From: Leeia aquatica
GTDB taxonomy: Bacteria; Pseudomonadota; Gammaproteobacteria; Burkholderiales; Leeiaceae
Assembly (NCBI RefSeq): GCF_012641365.1
Contig: NZ_JABAIM010000005.1
Location: 1 to 64,000, forward strand
Reading direction: 5' to 3'
Length of the DNA stretch: 64,000 nucleotides
Made by a program: the position numbers and the translations under genes. How positions within the stretch are numbered: position 1 is the stretch's first letter; every line of letters starts with the position of its first letter. A model generated the notes under the pieces. It was not told where the DNA came from, made no database searches, and was given only the letters and a program-made list of their open reading frames with translations. Shown here piece after piece: positions 44,354 through 52,778 of the stretch.

Positions 44354-45592
44354 TTACTTGCCCAGTGCCTTGTTGGCTTGCTCGGCTGCCGCCTTCAGGG
44401 CATCCGCCGGCTTGGCCTTGCCCAGATACACGGCTTGCATGGCATCGCTCACCGCCTTGGCAGTATCTTCCCAGCCGGTAACGGTCGGTGCGAAACGTGC
44501 GGTCGGCAGCAGGTTCACGAATGCCTTGGTATCCGGCTCGCCGAACTGCGGCGCAGTGGCTTCTTCCTTGGTGGTCGGCAGGAAGCCTTCACCCGAGGAG
44601 AAGGCGACACGCGGGCCCTTGGTGAACAGGAAGTCCAGGAACTTCCAGGCCGTCTTCTTCGACTTGGCGTTCTTGAACATCACCATGGAATCGGTCACGG
44701 CATAGGTGGCATTGGCCGAGCCCATCGGCACCGGTGCAATACCGTATTGCAGGTTCGGTGCTTCCTTCTTGATCTGCTTGGCCAGGAACGGGGCCGAAAT
44801 CACCATCGACACACGGCCCTGCTTGAACAGGTTCTGTACGTCTTCACGGCTGTAGTTGGTCACGCCCGGCTGGGTCAGGCCCTGGTCGATCATCGACTTG
44901 TACAGGGTGGCCGCCTTGATACCGGCCGGCGAGTTGAACGCGGCCTTGCCATCCTTGCCCACCACGTCACCACCGTTGGTCCACAGACCATAGTACCAGT
45001 ACACGTCAGTTTCGATTTCCTTGCCTTGCAGGCCGAAACCGTAGCCGCCGTTCGCCTTGATCTTCTTGGAAGCGGCAACCACATCATCCCAGGTCTTCGG
45101 ACCATTCGGGAAGCCTGCCTTGGCCAGTTGTTCCTTGTTGTAATACAGCGCACGGGCAGAGGCTGCGATCGGCAAGCCATAGGTCTTGCCCTTGATCTGA
45201 CCCGGTGCCATGAAGGCGCCAATGAAGCGGTCCTTGAATGCGCCGTCCATGTAACCATCCAGCGGCTCCGCCACATCATCCTTCACGAAGTCCAGCAGCC
45301 AGCGGGTACCAATGATGGCGAGGTCGGCATTGGTGCCGCCGGAGATGTCCGTCTGCAGTTTTTGCTGCAGGCTGTCCCAGTTCACCATTTCAATCTTGAT
45401 TTCGCTACCCGGGTTAGCCTTCTGGAAGGCCTCGGCCATTTTCTTGAAATACGGCTCGGTCTGATCGCTGTAATACGCCACCGTGACACGCACCGTCTCG
45501 GCATGCGCCATCGGCGCAGCCAGGCTGAGTACACCGGTCGCGGTCAGCGCAAAGGCCATACGGGTCAAACCTTGGGTCAAACGTACTTTCAT
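44354..45592 (-). CDS. ABC transporter sugar-binding protein, paralogue A
   Basis: Periplasmic solute-binding protein, 412 residues, signal peptide about 1-31 (ending MAHA). CUT1-type fold with TVRVTVAYYSDQTEPYFKK at the mature N-terminus. It is a clear paralogue of the binding protein at 40826-42025. First gene of the minus-strand import operon, with a strong ribosome site AGGAGGAG 3 to 4 bases before the ATG. A hairpin terminator follows, as is usual after highly expressed binding proteins. Ligand unknown; the neighbouring enzymes suggest a conjugate of a D-amino acid and a galactonate-like acid. Confidence 0.9.
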   Translation of the reverse strand: MKVRLTQGLTRMAFALTATGVLSLAAPMAHAETVRVTVAYYSDQTEPYFKKMAEAFQKANPGSEIKIEMVNWDSLQQKLQTDISGGTNADLAIIGTRWLLDFVKDDVAEPLDGYMDGAFKDRFIGAFMAPGQIKGKTYGLPIAASARALYYNKEQLAKAGFPNGPKTWDDVVAASKKIKANGGYGFGLQGKEIETDVYWYYGLWTNGGDVVGKDGKAAFNSPAGIKAATLYKSMIDQGLTQPGVTNYSREDVQNLFKQGRVSMVISAPFLAKQIKKEAPNLQYGIAPVPMGSANATYAVTDSMVMFKNAKSKKTAWKFLDFLFTKGPRVAFSSGEGFLPTTKEEATAPQFGEPDTKAFVNLLPTARFAPTVTGWEDTAKAVSDAMQAVYLGKAKPADALKAAAEQANKALGK

Positions 45593-45690
45593 GCTCTCCT
45601 CCTGAGTGATTTATTGCGACAAGCCGTGCCTCACACAAGCTCGTCTTTCATGAAACTATCCTACACAACCCCTTGCTTACGCCACACATG

Positions 45691-45707
45691 GTATCAAACT
45701 TGTATCA
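45691..45707. repeat. GTATCA direct repeat
   Basis: GTATCA occurs at 45691-45696 and 45702-45707, 11 bp apart, i.e. one helical turn, and again at 45943-45948 inside the opposite promoter. It may be a regulator half-site. Confidence 0.4.
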
Positions 45708-45832
45708 CAAAACAAGTCACGCCCCCGATTTTTGTTTTCCACGGATTTTGCGCCCAACAACCGCTTGAGCCCGCCGCAACAGCCAGACAAAATAATCCAT
45801 TAAAAACAATCATCTCAACTTGTGCGGCTTAG

Positions 45833-45853
45833 TTTGTTCGATGAAAGAACAAA
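45833..45853. promoter_or_regulatory. Inverted repeat, candidate RpiR operator
   Basis: Perfect 7-bp arms TTTGTTC (45833-45839) and GAACAAA (45847-45853) around GATGAAA, about mid-way between the two operons. Confidence 0.45.
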
Positions 45854-45919
45854 TGTCAACTGGCAACGCAACAATATTTCTCATCAAGAAAAAAATACAT
45901 CATTGGTACTAAAAACGGC

Positions 45920-45949
45920 TTGCAATTCATAAAACCAGTCTCGTATCAT
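45920..45949 (+). promoter_or_regulatory. Promoter of the plus-strand catabolic operon
   Basis: TTGCAA (45920-45925) and TATCAT (45944-45949) are 18 bp apart and 28 bp before the first gene. Confidence 0.5.
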
Positions 45950-45977
45950 TTGTCGGAAAATTTCACAAGGGCAAGAC

Positions 45978-47177
45978 ATGACCACACCACATCGCAGCCT
46001 GTACAGCTATGGCTGGGACGTGCTCGATACCGGCGTGACCGCTTTTATCGATCAGTTGCAGGCGCGGAACCTCAATGGCATCACCTTGGCCAGCAGCTAT
46101 CACGCGGGCAAGTTCCTGCGCCCGCATGCACGCCAGGGCAAGGTGATCTTCCCTGAAGATGGCGTGGTGTACTTCGAGCCGGATGCCCGTCAATACGGTG
46201 AGCTGCAGCCCCTGCCCCACAGCACACCGGCCTTGCGCCGGGTGCTGGACGAGGTGCTGGACGATGGCCGCGTTGCCGTGCATGGCTGGACGGTGCTGCT
46301 GCACAATAGCCGCCTGGGCCAGCTGCACCTGGATTACGTCACCCGCAATGCGTTTGGCGATCCTTATCTGTACAGCCTGTGCCCATCGCAACCGGCGGTG
46401 TTCGACTATGCCGTGTCCTTGTGCCGAGACCTCAGCAGTCAATACCCGCAGCTGAGCAGCCTGGTACTGGAAACACCAGGCTGGTTGCCCTATGCACACG
46501 GCTACCATCATGAATTTGCCCAGCTGCGCAGCAATGCCTGGCTGGATGCCCAACTGGGCCTGTGCTTCTGTGATGCATGCCATCACTTGGGGGGGCAGGC
46601 TGGTCTGGATGTCGCCGGACTGCAGCAGCGCATTGCCAGCCGTATCGACCGCTATCTGCGCGCGCCCGTCGATGCCAGCAGCACTCAAGCCCTGCACTGG
46701 CTGGCAAGCGACCTGCTGGAAGATGACACCCTGCGTCAGTACCATCAATTGCATCAGGCTCGGGTCACCGCACTGGTGCAGCACATTCGCACCGCCTTGC
46801 CGGCATCCATGCAACTGACGGTGATCCCGACCGTGCAACGGCCTACCGCCCATTGCTGGACCGAAGGCAGTGACCTGAAGGCGCTGGCGCAAGTGGCTGA
46901 CCGTCTGGAAGTCCCCTTCTACGAGCCCAATGCAGATCAGGTCGCAGCTGACGCTCTGGACCTGCTACAGCGTGGCATTCCGGCAGATCGCATTCGTGCC
47001 ATCCTGCGCCCGGGCCCGCCGGACCTCGCCGATGGTCAGCAACTGGATGCCGCATTGCGTGCGCTCACCGCGCTCGGCATCACCGAATTCGGCTTTTATA
47101 ACCATGGGTTGCTGCGCCCTCACCTGCTGGACCAGCTGGGCCAGACCCTGTCGTCCTACACACGGAACCTGTCATGA
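45978..47177 (+). CDS. Unrecognised protein, possible TIM-barrel glycosidase-like enzyme
   Basis: A 399-residue cytoplasmic protein with no signal peptide. The order of predicted strands and helices, with TLASSYHAGK near the start, a central strand ending LVLETPGW, the cysteine-rich GLCFCDACHHLGG and the late GITEFGFYNHGLL, looks like a beta/alpha barrel. A CxCxxC cluster after a barrel strand occurs in several uncharacterised glycoside-hydrolase-like families. I cannot assign a family. It is the first gene of the catabolic operon and overlaps the SDR by 4 bases, so it probably acts on the imported substrate, perhaps as the enzyme opening a glycosidic or amide-linked conjugate. Confidence 0.6.
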   Translation: MTTPHRSLYSYGWDVLDTGVTAFIDQLQARNLNGITLASSYHAGKFLRPHARQGKVIFPEDGVVYFEPDARQYGELQPLPHSTPALRRVLDEVLDDGRVAVHGWTVLLHNSRLGQLHLDYVTRNAFGDPYLYSLCPSQPAVFDYAVSLCRDLSSQYPQLSSLVLETPGWLPYAHGYHHEFAQLRSNAWLDAQLGLCFCDACHHLGGQAGLDVAGLQQRIASRIDRYLRAPVDASSTQALHWLASDLLEDDTLRQYHQLHQARVTALVQHIRTALPASMQLTVIPTVQRPTAHCWTEGSDLKALAQVADRLEVPFYEPNADQVAADALDLLQRGIPADRIRAILRPGPPDLADGQQLDAALRALTALGITEFGFYNHGLLRPHLLDQLGQTLSSYTRNLS

Positions 47178-47944
47178 ACCGACTTACCTTGATTACCGGC
47201 GCCTGTGGCGGCATCGGTCACAGTCTGTGCCAGTACTTTATCGAACAGGGCGACCGGGTGATTGCCCTGGACCGGGACGCCCCCGCGCTGGCCAGCCTGC
47301 AAGCCGAACTGGGTGCCGCCTGCCTGACCGCCACCGCCGATCTGACCGATGCCGACGCCGTACAGCAGGCGCTGGCCCCGCTGTTGCAAGCGCATGGCCC
47401 GGTTCAGGTGTTGATTGCCAATGCTGGGGCAGCCGCAGCCACCACCTTGCAGCACACCACCCCCGCCTTGTGGCAACAGGACATCGCGCTCAACCTCAAT
47501 GGCACCTACCACAGTGTGGAGGCGGTTCGCCCCGGCATGATGCAGCAAGGTAAAGGGGCTATCGTATTGATCGGTTCCGTCAATGGTATGGCAGCGCTGG
47601 GCCACCCGGCGTATAGCGCAGCCAAAGCGGGCTTGATCAGCTATACCCGCGCATTGGCACTGGAATATGGCCGCCATGGCATCCGCGCCAACATTGTCTG
47701 CCCCGGTACGGTCAAGACACCCGCCTGGCAGGCGCGCGTCGACAAGAACCCGCAGGTGTTCGAGCACCTGAAGAAGTGGTATCCGCTGGGCGACTTCGCC
47801 ACACCGCTGGACATCGCCAAAGCCGCCTGGTTCCTGGCCTCGGACGATGCCCGCATGATCAGCGGCGTCAGCCTGCCCGTCGACGGCGGCTTGATGGCCG
47901 GTAACCGGGTGATGGCGGAAGAACTGACACTGGAAGCATTCTGA
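47174..47944 (+). CDS. Short-chain dehydrogenase/reductase
   Basis: A 256-residue classical SDR. The cofactor motif TGACGGIG, NAGAAAA, the catalytic Ser in IGSVNG and YSAAKAG are present, and the C-terminus ends with SLPVDGG. An aspartate after the second strand (ALDRDAP) suggests NAD preference. Coupled to the barrel-like gene upstream (ATGA). In this operon it may oxidise a sugar or hydroxy group to give the acid that leads to 2-keto-3-deoxygalactonate; no dehydratase for that step is visible. Confidence 0.88.
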   Translation: MNRLTLITGACGGIGHSLCQYFIEQGDRVIALDRDAPALASLQAELGAACLTATADLTDADAVQQALAPLLQAHGPVQVLIANAGAAAATTLQHTTPALWQQDIALNLNGTYHSVEAVRPGMMQQGKGAIVLIGSVNGMAALGHPAYSAAKAGLISYTRALALEYGRHGIRANIVCPGTVKTPAWQARVDKNPQVFEHLKKWYPLGDFATPLDIAKAAWFLASDDARMISGVSLPVDGGLMAGNRVMAEELTLEAF

Positions 47945-47999
47945 TTGACAACAATGCTGCATCACGCGGCAAGCAGCAGGTAGCAAAAGGGGAACAGGC

Positions 48000-49067
48000 A
48001 TGGCAGCGGTACAACTGAAGGGCATTTTCAAGCGCTACGGTGACACCCAGGTGGTGCATGGGGTAGACCTCGACATTGCAGATGGTGAATTCGTGGTACT
48101 GGTCGGCCCCAGCGGCTGCGGCAAAACCACGTTGATGCGTATGGTGGCCGGGCTGGAAGACATCAGTGGGGGTGACCTGATGATCGGGGGCACCCGCGCC
48201 AACCAGCTGCCGCCGCAAAAGCGCAATATCGCCATGGTGTTCCAGAGCTACGCGCTCTACCCCCACCTGTCGGTTTACGAAAACATCGCCTTTGGGCCAC
48301 GCCTGCGCAAGGAGCCGGAATCGGGATTTCGTCCGCGTATTGAAGCGGCCGCCAAAATGCTGAATCTGGCACCGTATCTGGAGCGACTGCCGCGCGCGCT
48401 GTCCGGCGGCCAACGCCAGCGAGTGGCCATGGGCCGCGCCGTGGTGCGTGAACCCTCACTGTTCCTGTTTGACGAACCGCTGTCCAATCTCGACGCCAAG
48501 CTGCGGGTGCAGATGCGCACCGAGATCAAGGCGCTGCACCAGCGCCTGAAGAACACCGTGATCTATGTGACCCACGACCAGATCGAAGCCATGACCATGG
48601 CCGACCGCATCGTGGTGATGAACGCCGGCAATATCGAGCAGGTGGGTCGCCCGCTGGAGCTGTACGATCGCCCGGCCAACCTGTTTGTGGCTGGCTTTAT
48701 CGGTTCACCGTCGATGAACTTCATCCCCGGTACGGTAGCCGCAGGCGATGAGGGCCTGGTGCTGATGCATGATGCCGGTATCGTGGTACCGCTGCCCGCC
48801 AACAGTGCCGTGCCCGGCCAGAGTTTGACGCTGGGCATCCGCCCTGAACACATTGAACTGCACGCGCACGGCGGTATCCCGCTGAAAGTGGATGTGGTGG
48901 AGCCCACCGGTGCGGAAACGCATTTCTACAGCAGGGTGGGTGATGCGGTATTCTGTGTGGCCGCCCACCGCCGCCTGAATCTGCAGCCCGGTGATATTGC
49001 CCATCTGCACTTCCCGGATGACAAGATCCACCTGTTCGACAGCCAGAGCGGCCAACGTCTGAATTGA
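48000..49067 (+). CDS. ABC transporter ATPase, MalK/UgpC-like
   Basis: A 355-residue ATP-binding subunit that energises the CUT1 permeases encoded on the other strand. Walker A GPSGCGKTT, signature LSGGQRQRVAMGRA and Walker B LFLFDEPLSNLD are intact, and a C-terminal regulatory (TOBE) domain of about 120 residues follows. Because the binding proteins and permeases of the divergent operon lack their own ATPase, this one completes the importer. Confidence 0.94.
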   Translation: MAAVQLKGIFKRYGDTQVVHGVDLDIADGEFVVLVGPSGCGKTTLMRMVAGLEDISGGDLMIGGTRANQLPPQKRNIAMVFQSYALYPHLSVYENIAFGPRLRKEPESGFRPRIEAAAKMLNLAPYLERLPRALSGGQRQRVAMGRAVVREPSLFLFDEPLSNLDAKLRVQMRTEIKALHQRLKNTVIYVTHDQIEAMTMADRIVVMNAGNIEQVGRPLELYDRPANLFVAGFIGSPSMNFIPGTVAAGDEGLVLMHDAGIVVPLPANSAVPGQSLTLGIRPEHIELHAHGGIPLKVDVVEPTGAETHFYSRVGDAVFCVAAHRRLNLQPGDIAHLHFPDDKIHLFDSQSGQRLN

Positions 49068-49075
49068 GTCCTGAT

Positions 49076-50401
49076 ATGCGTTATAACCCTTTACCCCGTG
49101 GTGGCCTGCAGCTGGCCGCCCTGCAGGAAGCCCCCTTGCTGCCTGGCAGCAAGGGCCTGCCCCTGCATGCGCCCCTGTTGCCATCGCAAGTCGCGGCACA
49201 GCAGTGGAACATCCTGCGTGGTGACACACCGTTTCCGGTGGCCGTCCTGAAAAGCAGTGTATTGCAACACAATCTGCAATGGATGGAGGCCTTCTGCCGC
49301 CACTACGGCGTACAGCTGGCGCCGCACGGCAAGACCACCATGAGCCCGCAGCTGTTTGACGCCCAACTGGCGCAAGGGGCCTGGGGCATGACCCTGGCGA
49401 CCCTGCCGCAGGTACAGACCGCCCACCGCTTTGGCGTTCGTCGTGTATTGCTTGCCAATCAGCTGGTCGCCCCCGCCGAGCTGCAGCTGGCGGCGCGCCT
49501 GCTGCAAGCCGATCCGGATTTTGAGCTGCTGTTGCTGGTCGACAGTGTGGCCGGGGTAGAACGGCTGCAACACGCGGCCCAGTCAACCGGCTTGCAACGC
49601 GGGTTCTCGGTGCTGATCGAGCTGGGCTTCAGCGGAGGCCGTACTGGTTGCCGTTCAGCCGCGGACGCACTGGCGCTGGCCCGCAGCGTGGCCGCAGCGC
49701 CCGGTGTCCACCTCGCTGGGGTGGAAGGCTATGAAGGTCTGCTGGTCAGTGCCAATCGTGAGCAAGATCTGGCTGCGGTACAGCACTTCCTCAGCGAACT
49801 CGCCAGTGTGCTGCAACAGATCGACCACGGGCCGGGCTTTGCGGGCGAACAGGTCATCATCAGTGCAGGTGGCTCCGCCTATTTTGACCGGGTCGCGGAA
49901 GGCTTTGCCAACCTGCCCACCCTGTCACGGCCCCTGCTGCCGATTCTGCGCAGCGGCTGCTACCTGACCCATGACCATGGCTTCTACCACGGCCTGATCC
50001 GTGAGATGCAGCAACGGCTGGGCGCAAGCGATACCGGGTTGCAGCCTGCGCTGGAAGTCTGGAGCATGGTGCAATCCCGCCCGGAAGCCGACTTGGCCAT
50101 TCTCACCATGGGCAAGCGTGATGCCTCCTACGACATCGAGCTGCCACTGCCTCAGCAATGGCATCGCCCCGGCAGCAGCGATCCGTTGCAGGCTTTGCCC
50201 GCAGGCAGCAAGGTCGAGAAGATGAACGACCAGCATGCCTATCTGCGGCTGCCGGAAGGCACTATCCGGCAGGACTTGCAGGTGGGGGATCTGGTGATGT
50301 GTGGCATTTCGCACCCCTGCACCACCTTTGACAAGTGGCCACACCTGCTGCTGGTAGACGACGGTTATCAGGTGCAAGACATCATTCACACCTGCTTCTG
50401 A
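49076..50401 (+). CDS. D-serine dehydratase-like PLP enzyme (amino acid deaminase)
   Basis: A 441-residue fold-type III enzyme related to eukaryotic-type D-serine dehydratase and D-threonine aldolase. The PLP-binding lysine is Lys86 in LAPHGKTTMSP. Near the end SHPCTTFDKW holds His413 and Cys415, matching the zinc ligands of zinc-dependent D-serine dehydratase. It should convert D-Ser or D-Thr to the 2-oxoacid and ammonia by way of an enamine, which the RidA gene of the divergent operon would deal with. ATG 49076 is chosen; a TTG at 49064 overlapping the upstream stop is also possible. Confidence 0.82.
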   Translation: MRYNPLPRGGLQLAALQEAPLLPGSKGLPLHAPLLPSQVAAQQWNILRGDTPFPVAVLKSSVLQHNLQWMEAFCRHYGVQLAPHGKTTMSPQLFDAQLAQGAWGMTLATLPQVQTAHRFGVRRVLLANQLVAPAELQLAARLLQADPDFELLLLVDSVAGVERLQHAAQSTGLQRGFSVLIELGFSGGRTGCRSAADALALARSVAAAPGVHLAGVEGYEGLLVSANREQDLAAVQHFLSELASVLQQIDHGPGFAGEQVIISAGGSAYFDRVAEGFANLPTLSRPLLPILRSGCYLTHDHGFYHGLIREMQQRLGASDTGLQPALEVWSMVQSRPEADLAILTMGKRDASYDIELPLPQQWHRPGSSDPLQALPAGSKVEKMNDQHAYLRLPEGTIRQDLQVGDLVMCGISHPCTTFDKWPHLLLVDDGYQVQDIIHTCF

Positions 50402-50417
50402 CCTGCGGATAGACACC

Positions 50418-51305
50418 ATGCCCTCAGCCAACCTGATCCTGCACATCCGCGACACGCTGGAGCAATTACGCCCGGCAGAACGCAAGGTGGGCGAGGCGGT
50501 GCTGGCCGATGTGGACTTCGCCATGCACGCCAGCATTGCGGAGCTGGCACTCAAGGCGCAGGTGTCCGAGCCCAGTGTCACCCGCTTTTGTCGGGCCATT
50601 GGCTGCGAGGGCCTGCGCGCTTTCAAGGTACAGCTGGCGCATAGTGTCGCCAGCGGCCTGCCTTACAATTCGGAAACGGTCGAAGCCAGCGATGACACCC
50701 ACACCCTGATCCACAAGGTGTGCGATGCCATCAGCCATGCCTTCCAGCACAGCCGCGACCTGATCGACCCGTTGGCGACCGAAGCCGCCATCCGGGCGCT
50801 GGCACTGGCCCCGCGCATCTACTTCTTTGGCGTCGGCGCCGGGTCCGGCATCGTGGCAGAGGATGCTTATCTGCGCTTCCTGCGGCTGGACATTGCCGCC
50901 AGCGCCTTTACCGACGGGCACTTGCAACGGCTGTCCGCCGGGCTACTGGAGCCGGGTGACGTGGCGTTTGCCATCTCACACACTGGACGCAGCCAGGAAG
51001 TGATCGACAGCCTGAAGATTGCCAAGCAGCGCGGTGCCACCACCATCGCCTTGACCACGGCAGGGTCCCCGCTGGCCTGGGTAGCCGATATTCCCTTGCT
51101 GGTCCGCCTGCCACGTTATGGTGACCCCCACACGCCGGGTGTCTCCCGCCTGGTGCACCTGGGCATCATGGACATTCTTGCCATTGGCACCGCCTTGCGG
51201 CGCGGCCCCCGCAGCATTGAAAAAGTGCGTCGGGCGCGGGCGCGACTGGAAACCCTGCGCGCCAGCGACGACGCCGACCCACCGGATTCTTCTGGAGTTT
51301 TCTGA
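50418..51305 (+). CDS. RpiR/MurR-family transcriptional regulator
   Basis: A 295-residue regulator: N-terminal helix-turn-helix of the RpiR type (about 1-77; IAELALKAQVSEPSVTRFCRAIG, given here as IAELALKAQVSEPS and TRFCRAIG) and a SIS sugar-phosphate-binding domain (about 120-255; FGVGAGSGIVAEDAYLRFLR, AISHTGRSQEVID). SIS domains usually sense phosphosugars, so 2-keto-3-deoxy-6-phosphogalactonate made by the kinase of this operon is a natural candidate inducer. It lies inside the operon it probably controls. Confidence 0.9.
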   Translation: MPSANLILHIRDTLEQLRPAERKVGEAVLADVDFAMHASIAELALKAQVSEPSVTRFCRAIGCEGLRAFKVQLAHSVASGLPYNSETVEASDDTHTLIHKVCDAISHAFQHSRDLIDPLATEAAIRALALAPRIYFFGVGAGSGIVAEDAYLRFLRLDIAASAFTDGHLQRLSAGLLEPGDVAFAISHTGRSQEVIDSLKIAKQRGATTIALTTAGSPLAWVADIPLLVRLPRYGDPHTPGVSRLVHLGIMDILAIGTALRRGPRSIEKVRRARARLETLRASDDADPPDSSGVF

Positions 51306-51308
51306 GTC

Positions 51309-52778
51309 ATGACCACCCCCATCTACGATACCGTACTGCACGGCGGCACCCTGCTCGACGGCAGCGCCACCCCCGGCTATCAGGCCGACATTGGCATACA
51401 GGCCGGCCGCATCGCCGCTATTGCCCCGGCTGGCAGCCTGCACGGACAGCAGCAGCACGATGCCAGCGGCTGGATCATCAGTCCCGGCTTTATTGATGTA
51501 CACGCGCACGACGACCAGCAGGCCGTCAGCGCCCCCGCCATGCAGGCCAAGTTGACCCAGGGCGTGACCACGGTTGTGGTCGGCAACTGCGGCATCAGCC
51601 TGGTGCCGTGGGTGGCCGATCGCACGCCCCCCGCACCGCTCAACCTGATCGGGTCCCAGGCGGACTATTGTTACCCTACCGTAGCCGCCTACGCAGCGGC
51701 GGTGGATGCGGCCGGGCCTACTGTTAACATCGGCCTGCTGGTCGGACACTCCACGCTGCGGGTGAACGTGCTGGATGATCCCGCACAAGCAGCCAGCGCC
51801 GCACAGGTCGAGCAGATGCAGGCCCTGCTGGAAGAAGGCATGCAGTCCGGCGCGCTGGGTTTCAGCTCCGGTCTGTTCTACCCCACCAGCAAAATCGCCG
51901 GTAACGACGAAGTGATCGCGCTGGCCAAGGTGGCAGCACGCCACGGCGGGGTGTACACCTCGCACATCCGTGACGAATACGCCGGGGTGATCGACTCCAT
52001 TCATGAGGCCTGCGATGCAGGCGAAGCTGCGGGCTTGCAGGTGGTGCTGTCCCATCACAAATGCGCGGGTCCGGCCAACTGGGGTCGCAGCAACGAGAGT
52101 CTGGCCTGCGTCACCGAGCGGCGGCGTCGCCATCCGGTCGGGCTGGATGCCTACCCCTACACCGCAGGCTCCACCACCCTGAACCCGGACTACGTGGACG
52201 GCAAGATCAAGGTACTGGTCAGCTGGTCCGAACCCCACCCGGAGCACAATGGCCGCGATCTGGCCGAGGTGGCGGCAGAATGGGGTGTTGACCAGAAAGA
52301 AGCGGCGCGCCGTCTGTCTCCTGCAGGGGGCATTTATTTCCAGATGCACGAGGACGATGTACGCCGTATCCTCGCCTACCCGCATACCATGATCGGCTCG
52401 GATGGCCTGCCGCGTGATGCCCACCCGCACCCACGCCTGTGGGGGGCCTTCCCGCGCGTGCTCGGCCACTATTGCCGTGAGGAAAAGCTGTTTCACCTGC
52501 CGGAAGCCATCCGCCGCATGACCACGCTGTCCGCTGATACCTTTGGCCTGCGGCGACGCGGCCGCCTGCAGGTCGGCTGCGCGGCCGATCTGGTAGTGTT
52601 TTCGCCCGCGCACATTCGCGATACCGCCACCTTTGCCGACCCTAAGCAGCCTGCCCAAGGCATTCACCAGGTGTGGGTCAATGGTGTGCTCTCCGTGATC
52701 GATGGCGTGCTGACCGGCCAGCGCGGTGGCCGCATGCTGCGCCGGCAGCAAGAGCGCTTTGACGAGGGCCAGCCATGA
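51309..52778 (+). CDS. N-acyl-D-amino-acid deacylase (D-aminoacylase)
   Basis: A 489-residue metal-dependent amidohydrolase that removes acyl groups from N-acyl-D-amino acids. The metal motif is HAHDD (starting at His65), followed by GNCGIS with the bridging cysteine typical of D-aminoacylase, VGHSTLR, SHHK, and the catalytic Asp in IGSDGLPRD. It sits between the RpiR gene (3 bp) and the kinase gene (4-bp overlap). Its product, a free D-amino acid, would be the substrate of the dehydratase-like enzyme upstream; the acyl part may be the sugar acid processed by the last two genes. Confidence 0.9.
   Translation: MTTPIYDTVLHGGTLLDGSATPGYQADIGIQAGRIAAIAPAGSLHGQQQHDASGWIISPGFIDVHAHDDQQAVSAPAMQAKLTQGVTTVVVGNCGISLVPWVADRTPPAPLNLIGSQADYCYPTVAAYAAAVDAAGPTVNIGLLVGHSTLRVNVLDDPAQAASAAQVEQMQALLEEGMQSGALGFSSGLFYPTSKIAGNDEVIALAKVAARHGGVYTSHIRDEYAGVIDSIHEACDAGEAAGLQVVLSHHKCAGPANWGRSNESLACVTERRRRHPVGLDAYPYTAGSTTLNPDYVDGKIKVLVSWSEPHPEHNGRDLAEVAAEWGVDQKEAARRLSPAGGIYFQMHEDDVRRILAYPHTMIGSDGLPRDAHPHPRLWGAFPRVLGHYCREEKLFHLPEAIRRMTTLSADTFGLRRRGRLQVGCAADLVVFSPAHIRDTATFADPKQPAQGIHQVWVNGVLSVIDGVLTGQRGGRMLRRQQERFDEGQP

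Larger units (their letters stand above)
45593..45977. promoter_or_regulatory. Divergent control region of the transport/catabolic cluster
   Basis: A 385-bp AT-richer gap between two divergent operons, without a credible gene. It contains the direct repeats at 45691-45707, the inverted repeat at 45833-45853 and the plus-strand promoter at 45920-45949, described separately. The RpiR-family regulator of the cluster (50418) is the likely binder. Confidence 0.65.

Noticed and set aside
40826-45592. Duplicated binding proteins as a sign of a recent tandem duplication or mobile element
   Set aside because: The two differ at many positions and no terminal repeats or transposase remnants are visible.
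44168-45832. 554-residue plus-strand frame
   Set aside because: Antisense to binding protein A, whose motifs and ribosome site are clear; the frame also crosses its promoter.
50976-52751. 591-residue minus-strand frame
   Set aside because: Shadow of the RpiR and D-aminoacylase genes, typical of GC-rich DNA.
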